Shown here: positions 55,931 through 64,000 of the stretch, piece by piece
How positions within the stretch are numbered: position 1 is the stretch's first letter
Layout of the letters: each line of letters starts with the position of its first letter
Source: Rugalucina vietnamica
Lineage: Eukaryota; Mollusca; Bivalvia; Lucinida; Lucinidae
Assembly (NCBI GenBank): GCA_964017185.1
Contig: OZ024882.1
Span: forward strand, 43,197,431 to 43,261,430
Length of the DNA: 64,000 nucleotides
Direction of reading: 5' to 3'
The notes under the pieces: model-generated
What the model saw: the letters and a program-made list of their open reading frames with translations, nothing else
The model's database searches: none
What the model was told of the DNA's origin: nothing
Position numbers and translations under genes: made by a program

Positions 55931-57449
55931 GGGCCTTTTTCAAAAAATGTGCATATTTCTGTCCGTGATGATTTTTCCATACTTCCTTCTGCTTTTTAGG
56001 TTATTTCTTTTAGTTATTCTAAAGGCACCATGGTGGTCATGTTGAAACACCACTTTTTGATCATCATTATAATGATACGCTCTCCAAATTCCTTGTTGAG
56101 TACACAAATATTAGTACTTTTGGGCTGTCCAGCACTGACCCTTATAGTTGAGATGTGAAAAAAATATGACAAAGTCACTATGTTACCAAAGGTTCAGCTA
56201 CTTTTTGATATGGACAGATAATAAAGAAACGTCTGCAATTATTATCAAGCACATCTATAACAGCTTTATGAGTTTTTTCTTGGCTTAAGTGCTTGTCCCA
56301 TGAGATCGTGTCAATGTTGTTACTGCTTTATAAATCGTTTCTTAGGGTTACACACCATGGCGTTTTTATGTTTTTTAAACGTTAGTTGAAACACCTCCAT
56401 ATAATAACCATGATTAAAACATGCTAAATCCCACAAAAGCAACTATGCCTTTGTTTTTGAATATTATAATATGGCTGCTGGGTATGTGATCGGTAAGTAT
56501 GTCAAATGTTGTTACTCATTAAAAACTTCTTAACTTATCAAATGTTCAAATACTTGTCAATGCCTAATTGCACTATAGCGTAAACACACATTAAAGTTTT
56601 CATTGTGCTTAAACATCCATCCATAGTCCCTAGTTTTGACGATTTGTCAAATTTTGTCAATGCTGTTACTGTCAATGTTGTTACTCAATGTGTGGTAACA
56701 ACATTGACAAATATGACTTTTTCTTTCACAAGCTGGAAGCACGAAATATAGAAATTGTTACAAAGTAGCTTAACGTGTCACGAATGTATACATTTTAACA
56801 ATGCATATTTTAATAGATAACGTTCTATCATTGTTTTATAGTTTTATCACAAAAAACATAGTAACAACATTGACCAGCATAGTATCAACATTGACCAGCA
56901 AAGTAACAACATTGACCAGCATAGCAACAAAGTTTGTGTCGGTATATTTTTATTTGTTGCAGATGAATATGAGAAATACAAACTATGATGTGGTATTAGT
57001 GCTTTAAAAATAACAAGACAAAAATTTAAACAGTACTTTGTATTGAAATGTCAATGTTGTTACCATTAATATCAATGTTGTTACAAAATGTCAATGTTGT
57101 TACCAATGTCATTGGTGTTACATACATTTATAGTAAGTCTGGTGATTAAAAGGCGATAATATAGGATTAAGTCAATTAACCATGTCTAAAATACTTGGGT
57201 TTCGTGATAAGATCACAAATCCATATAGATGGAAGTTTGTTTTAGTGGTCACAACATTGACATTTCTTTGCAATGACCCATGATTTTGGTAAAATTTGAC
57301 TTAAAGGAGAGAGATTAAGCTTGCATATGGCTTTTTCTGAGTTCGTGTATACACTTCCGACATAATAAATGCAACATAAGATGAAATGCAAATACTAACT
57401 TTTTTGAAAAAATCTTACCCCAAATGTGCACATTTTTTGAAAATGACCC
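55931..57449. mobile_element. Word-rich non-autonomous element, GTCAATGTTGTTAC type
   Basis: Terminal inverted repeats: GGGCCTTTTTCAAAAAATGT and, at the other end, ACATTTTTTGAAAATGACCC. The 14-mer GTCAATGTTGTTAC or one- to two-base variants occurs about thirteen times between 56310 and 57261, in both orientations. No transposase; no clear target duplication. Confidence 0.7.
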
Positions 57450-57799
57450 ATATGCGAGGTATGTGGCGCTAAATGAATGTCGCGTGAATATTCACGTCGG
57501 GGGCAGGATTCAGTCCCCAAACCTCTGGCTTTGAAGTCGAATTGTTCTAGCCACCTTAATTGCTCCTCAAGAACGACATTGTCCAAGAAAGGCAGCATTC
57601 ATAGGCCATATATTGGTGAATTATTGTGTCGAGAAAGGAGTGGTTGCTTATTTAAACGTTTAGTCTCGCCAACAGTTAAGGTCACATGAAGACGGGGCCG
57701 CGGTTTAAAGTATCACCTAAAAGACTTTAATAGGAAGCCCATAATCAAACCCAACAGACACTTGGTTTACGAGGCAAAAAGCTTAACCTCAACTCCCAT
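57450..57799. other. Intergenic, nothing recognised
   Basis: No motif-bearing frame or element ends. Confidence 0.4.
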
Positions 57800-57940
57800 C
57801 AGGAAATCCCACTTTTATGTAGTAAAACTTGGGTATGAAGGGGTATACCTATTTTTGCTCCAAAACATAGGTTGTGTGTACACGTTAGCAAAAAATTATG
57901 AGGAAAAATAAAAAAAAAAATATCAAAATTTTCTACTGCA

Positions 57941-58007
<67 letters not shown>

Positions 58008-58075
58008 TTTTTTTTTTTTTTTTTTTTTTCACAGCTGAAAAAATTCTCTGTATATTGCATGGGCGCGTAATGCAC
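57800..58075. mobile_element. MITE family B copy with internal (TTA)n
   Basis: Starts CCCACTTTTATGTAGTAAAA, has CAAAACATAGGTTGTGTGTA, and ends CTCTGTATATTGCATGGGC. A (TTA)n array and T-run occupy 57941-58030. Confidence 0.65.
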
Positions 58076-58167
58076 AGAGTACTCGCTTAGTTCAACAGGA
58101 ATAGCTCCGGGCTTGAATACAGACATAGTCATGCAAAAATGTAGGTGCTCACTCAGTGAAGTTTTAT

Positions 58168-58200
58168 CTACGAAGGGCGTTCAAAAAGTTCGCGGAAAAG
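58168..58200 (+). mobile_element. Mariner-like terminal scrap
   Basis: GGGCGTTCAAAAAGTTCGCG resembles a mariner-family inverted-repeat terminus. The opposite end and a transposase were not found. Confidence 0.3.
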
Positions 58201-59189
58201 TGCCATCATATTCTTATTTTGTAAATCAGTTGAATTAAACTATTACAGTTATATAGACAAACATGATATGTACTTATACAGCAAATTTTGCTGCTCTGGC
58301 ATGAATACAATGTTAACAGTGGTTGCTATGGAAACCGTACATCACGATTACCGGCCCACTTTTGTTAATTTTTGCAAAAAGTCGATGTTAAATGATGACG
58401 TTGCATTTGACAGTTAACTGTGCTTTTTTCACCAAACTTGGTATGAGCAAAAGTCAGTATGTTTGCGGTGAGCACATGGCGTCATATAAGTCTGTGACGT
58501 CATTTGGGCATCAAGCGGCCATATTGTTTAGTGGGTATGCCTAAAATGCGGAGGGAACAACGGTATTCGATAAATTGTGTGTTTGGAACGGACTATAAAA
58601 GAAAGAAACACTGCTAAGAGCAGAAAGCGCATATGGCAACAAGAAAATTAAGAAAACGGCAATCAACAAGTAGTATGCATGATTTCTACACGACCAGAAA
58701 AGCGTCCATGTCGACTCGCGCAGCGTAACGTCAAACAACGTCATACTGTCGAAAATGATCGTCGTGATAGAAATGAGTAGAATTCGTGAAATACTCAACA
58801 TGTCGAATTGTAGTTTCGGCATAATTCACCGCATTATACACACAGAACTGATAATTAGACGCCCGTATGCCAGGTAGATTCCAAAAATGCTTAAGAGCTA
58901 GCCAACAACGGCATGAATGCGTATAGCATGACGTTGTTATGACGTTGGGCCGGTTTTATTGTTGTTAACTTAGAAACGCACGTGATTTAGTGCCTAATTG
59001 TTATCCGATTTTATTCAAATTTTGTGCATATGTTAACAATATGTTTATGGAGATCGTGAATTTCCCATGAAAACTAACAATTTGGCAGCACTTTTCCTCA
59101 GACTTTTTGAATCCCCCTCGTACATCGTGTTTGCCATATGGAAATGAGAATGGAAGAAGTAAAAGGAATAAAAACAGACATTAGTATTT
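58201..59189. other. Intergenic, nothing firm
   Basis: No conserved coding motif was seen on either strand; short frames here lack family signatures. Confidence 0.4.
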
Positions 59190-59417
59190 GAGACCCCGCA
59201 TAAGAAAACCAGTATAAACGTGTATAGGCGAAAACAAAGGCGCAGACCAGCTGTGCAGTAACTGTTCAGCTGATCAGCGCCTTTGCTTTCGCTACACAAA
59301 TAGTTCTTCTTCTTATATCTAAAATTTCAAGCTTCTAACCTGCTTCTGTGACTGTACAGACCGGTGTGTGGGTGACATGGTCGGAGCCCAAATGCTGGTT
59401 TTCTCGTGCAAAGGCTC
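59190..59417. mobile_element. MITE family A, copy 9
   Basis: Diverged termini (GAGACCCCGCATAAG, TCTCGTGCAAAGGCTC) around a hairpin AGCTGTGCAG/CTGTTCAGCT. Confidence 0.75.
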
Positions 59418-59923
59418 AGTTAAAAACAAAATCATACGTGAAAGAAAACACAACACTATAGAAAACACAACACTATAAATGTCAAATAGCCCCGCAAGAA
59501 GCCTACAGTTGGTTTAAGCCCTTTAATAGCCGCCCCAGTTAGCCACAACCTATACCGCCGTATTAAAGAAGCAACACTCGACTTCGTGTACGGAAACCAG
59601 TAACGAGGCAGGAGAGTTTATTAGCTACTACTTTGTTGATAGGGCAGTGCTGCTGGCAATCTTGTGTGTAGAGGTTCGTATCTTAACTGAATTGGTTTAC
59701 AATAAACTATGATAATAATTTTTTTAATATCAAAAGCGATAAATTAAAGTGACGGAGGAAATTTCACTACAATCAGCATAAATATAACTTGAGTAAATGT
59801 GTTATTTCCCTTGTATTAGATCTATGTATAGATGATTGTATTTAGCGATCTATTTATAGATGGTTTGCGTTCGATATTAAGCAAGCAAATATATTATTTT
59901 ATGAAACTCTAATACCGCAGCAA
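59418..59923. other. Upstream of the tRNA gene, nothing recognised
   Basis: AT-rich; a 20 bp imperfect duplication GAAAACACAACACTATA lies at about 59442-59476. Confidence 0.4.
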
Positions 59924-59995
59924 TCCGGTGTGGTCTAGTGGTTAGGATTCCTGGTTTTCACCCAGGCGGCCCGGGTTCGATTCCCGGCACCGGAA
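59924..59995 (+). tRNA. tRNA-Glu (anticodon TTC)
   Basis: 72 nt with a full cloverleaf. Acceptor stem TCCGGTG pairs with CACCGGA, discriminator A. A-box TGGTCTAGTGG and B-box GGTTCGATTCC are canonical. Anticodon stem CCTGG/CCAGG encloses TTTTCAC, so the anticodon is TTC (59957-59959). T-rich sequence follows at 60000 and 60010. All stems pair without mismatch, unlike the SINE heads in this window. Confidence 0.97.
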
Positions 59996-60185
59996 TTTAT
60001 TTTTCATTTATTTTTTTTTTTTTTCATTTGAACTTATTTTTCAATAATCGGTGAGAGCAAATTGCAGTACTATACACTGACATAACTCGTAAGAAAACAC
60101 GTTTTCCAATTTATTAAATTCTGAAGCATGTGCACAGTCAGGTGGTACAGAACGAATTTAACAGTCGGGTGCCGCTACGAACCCC

Positions 60186-60188
60186 CCC

Positions 60189-60219
<31 letters not shown>

Positions 60220-60252
60220 CAAACAAAAAAAAAAAACAAACAAAAAAAAAAA
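60186..60252. repeat. Poly-C then poly-A/CAAA simple sequence
   Basis: Two C-runs (9 and 10) lead into A-runs broken by CAAAC. Confidence 0.9.
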
Positions 60253-60690
60253 CAGCCGTTGTAGTCTGTAATAGACCCACGTCTAAGAATCATGCAAGTT
60301 TCGGAAATGTTAAGCGTAGCTCTTTATATACAATACAGTCTATACAAATAAAAGAAAAATGTTATATACAAAAGCTTAGCATTTCAAAGTACATCTATAG
60401 ATACATAAATTTTTCGATGACACCCGAAACCAGGAAAAAAGCTTCAAATATATATATTAATGCAATTATCATGCCCAGTTTGACACAAAACCCCGTCAGC
60501 GTGCGCATGCTGATCAGAGTACGATCATTTGAATTGATGTGTGAAATCCATGCTTTCAAGCCACGTGTGTATGATGCTTAATTATGCAAAACATGTACAC
60601 ATAGCATGGCTGCTTGCATCGGAAATCATTACAGCGGCGCATTTTGTAAGTTTCACCCAACCTGCCGACAAGTTTGTATTTTTAGCTTTT
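60253..60690. other. Distal upstream of actin
   Basis: No gene; part of the likely actin promoter region. Confidence 0.4.
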
Positions 60691-60691
60691 A

Positions 60692-60701
60692 CCTTATAAG
60701 G
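60692..60701. promoter_or_regulatory. CArG box (SRF site)
   Basis: CCTTATAAGG is a perfect CC(A/T)6GG element 151 bp upstream of the actin start codon. SRF binding at such boxes controls actin genes across animals. Confidence 0.7.
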
Positions 60702-60738
60702 CAATGAAATATTGCCACCGTTTTTTGATCACATGCAC

Positions 60739-60775
60739 ATTATAAAATCGGATCGGGAAGTGTCGGTTATATAGG
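60739..60775 (+). promoter_or_regulatory. Two TATA-like boxes of the actin gene
   Basis: TATAAAAT at 60741 and TTATATAGG at about 60768 both lie between the CArG box and the start codon. Which one is used cannot be read from sequence. Confidence 0.45.
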
Positions 60776-60836
60776 CTGCATACGCTCTGGTAAACAGGTG
60801 GAAAGCGGACTTGTCGAAAACGTGGCTGTGTTTTAA

Positions 60837-62700
<1,864 letters not shown>

Positions 62701-62716
62701 ATTACCGTTAAATGAC

Positions 62717-62722
62717 AATAAA
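62717..62722 (+). terminator. Actin polyadenylation signal
   Basis: AATAAA 17 bp after the stop codon, the first such signal. A family B MITE begins almost at once (~62728), so the 3' UTR would be very short or would run into it. Confidence 0.5.
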
Positions 62723-62727
62723 ATAAC

Positions 62728-62985
62728 CATTACGAAAACGTGTCCCATGTAATACACAAGGATTTTTTTTTCAGCTGTAAAAAACTGAAAATTTCATTGG
62801 AAAAAGTTTGATATTTTTCTTGGTTTTGCTCAAAACATTCATTGTGGGTACACGTTAGAACCGCCTCACCGACTTTATGGATCAAAAATAAGAAAAATAG
62901 TTTTACCCCTGCATACTGCCCCAGTTCTACTACATAAAAGTGGGGTTTAACGGGGTATTTATTGCACGGACATGTTTTCCTGATA
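62728..62985. mobile_element. MITE family B copy 3' of actin
   Basis: CATGTAATACACAAGGATTT, CAAAACATTCATTGTGGGTA, a half palindrome AACCGCCTCACCGA, and AAAGTGGGGTTTAACGGGG. The second half of the central palindrome is lost. Confidence 0.7.
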
Positions 62986-63472
62986 CCTATTACGACCAGA
63001 CCAAAGTGATCAACACCATACGGACGAAACAACTTTTTATTTTATACTTTACAGTGAAAACCAATGTATATCAAAACTTGATAAAATTGGTATTTTCATT
63101 GATATGAAATTTCACTGATATCAAATCTCACTGATATCAAAAGTCACTAGTGACTGATATCAGCCTTTATCACATACTTAGACATATATTTCCAGCGATA
63201 ACCTCAAGTTTGCATATGTGATAATGTGTTTCCCGCCCTCTGGTTATCAGCATGGGCGGGCTGATAACCGGAAATCATGCATTTTGAACGGAGAGAGGTT
63301 ATAATGCCCGCATGCGACGTTGTCGCGCCGTCAAGTTTAATGACGTTACTTCATTCATAACGTCATTTTTATGGTGTCATTTTCTTTTTCAACGCAGAAA
63401 TAAACGTTTTTCGCATTTCTAAACACAAATCTTTGGAATAGAGGATTAAGAAGATGTGATAAACAGATTATA
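62986..63472. other. Downstream of actin; ACTGATATCA-rich segment
   Basis: 63050-63165 begins TACAGTGAAAACC and contains several CACTGATATCAAA words, suggestive of a pogo/mariner-type relic. Otherwise nothing recognised. Confidence 0.35.
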
Positions 63473-63599
63473 ACATGGGCATTTTGGTCATCGCCCTTCG
63501 TATCAACCCTCGACCATTATCAGCCCTCGAGCTAAAGCTCTCGGGCTTGATAATGGAGTCTCGGGTTGATACTGCGGGCGATAACCAAAATGCCCATGT
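63473..63599. mobile_element. 127 bp near-perfect palindromic element
   Basis: ACATGGGCATTTTGGT at the left and ACCAAAATGCCCATGT at the right. The centre CTCGAGCTAAAGCTCTCG lies near 63528-63541. It could fold into a single long hairpin. Confidence 0.75.
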
Positions 63600-64000
63600 G
63601 ATAATCTCTAAATATCTTCACTGTAGATTTTGGATTACTTCTGACATGTCCATTTACTTGACGTCATTAAATGTGTCTCACTTCAGAATTTCAAACGCCT
63701 ATAACTCCGTTATTTGTGAACGAAAACATAAAGTATGGGTATTCATTTTCTTAGTTAGAACGTAGGGAACAATGTGGTACCAAAATAATTTTTGTTTTCA
63801 AAATCTTTTTGTTTTTGCATTTTCACCGCCTGCCTTGTGAATTGGAAAATGCCAGTGTATTGTATAAAATAAAAAGAAAATTTGCTTTTTTTCTGTGAAT
63901 ACCAAATATATTTCATCTCGTGAGTTGAAAACATAAAAATTTTCACTCGTGCTGCGCACTCGTGAAAATTCTGATGTTTTTAACTCACTCGATAAAATAT
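63600..64000. other. Right edge, nothing recognised
   Basis: AT-rich, no motif-bearing frame. GTTTTTAACTCACTCG and TCTCGTGAGTTGAAAAC near the edge form an inverted pair with CACTCGTG words, perhaps the end of another element cut by the window. Confidence 0.35.

Overview
The window is eukaryotic nuclear DNA from an invertebrate animal, most likely a bivalve mollusc. It is AT-rich, three conserved genes are split by GT-AG introns, and transposable elements of many classes fill most of the space. The bivalve suggestion rests on repeat style: dispersed repeats with AGCTCACCTGAGC-type ends, tRNA-derived SINEs and many palindromic MITEs. No mitochondrial or rRNA marker is present to confirm it.

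Layout. Positions 135-3696 (minus) carry six coding exons of ODAD1 (CCDC114/CCDC63 family, a coiled-coil docking protein of ciliary outer dynein arms); the gene runs off the left edge. From 4.0 to 9.1 kb are a tRNA-derived repeat, a 2.3 kb foldback element with ~750 bp arms, decayed LINE fragments and a small MITE. From 10.1 to 16.8 kb a foldback element, whose arms each hold three 30 bp palindromes, has been split by a complete Ty3/gypsy-type LTR retrotransposon. That retrotransposon has LTRs identical by eye, a 5 bp target duplication, one open gag-pol frame of 1624 codons, and a primer-binding site that matches its own R region instead of a tRNA. Positions 17.2-27.8 kb (plus) hold a nine-coding-exon GAPDH gene whose introns are loaded with SINEs, MITEs and a 1.1 kb hAT-like element. 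From 27.8 to 40.3 kb there is no conserved gene: a 2.46 kb TTA-flanked element, SINEs, a TRIM-like direct-repeat pair, a 4.9 kb inverted-repeat region and a TA-flanked 1 kb element.

At 40.7-43.5 and 50.5-53.3 kb (plus) lie two closely related long reading frames (931 and 926 codons), each in one piece. They encode polytopic membrane proteins with a signal peptide and a Cys-containing ectodomain, and I cannot assign them to a known family. Between and after them are further MITEs and SINEs and two non-coding elements, each saturated with a 14 bp word. At the right end are a canonical tRNA-Glu(UUC) gene (59924-59995) and a two-coding-exon actin gene (60852-62700) with a perfect CArG box upstream.

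The genes do not form a pathway. ODAD1 (cilia), GAPDH (glycolysis) and actin (cytoskeleton) are conserved genes scattered in a repeat-rich landscape. The membrane-protein pair looks like a local duplicate of a lineage-restricted family. The most distinctive material is the self-priming retrotransposon nested in the palindrome-armed foldback element, the orphan membrane-protein pair, and a set of word-rich non-autonomous elements.
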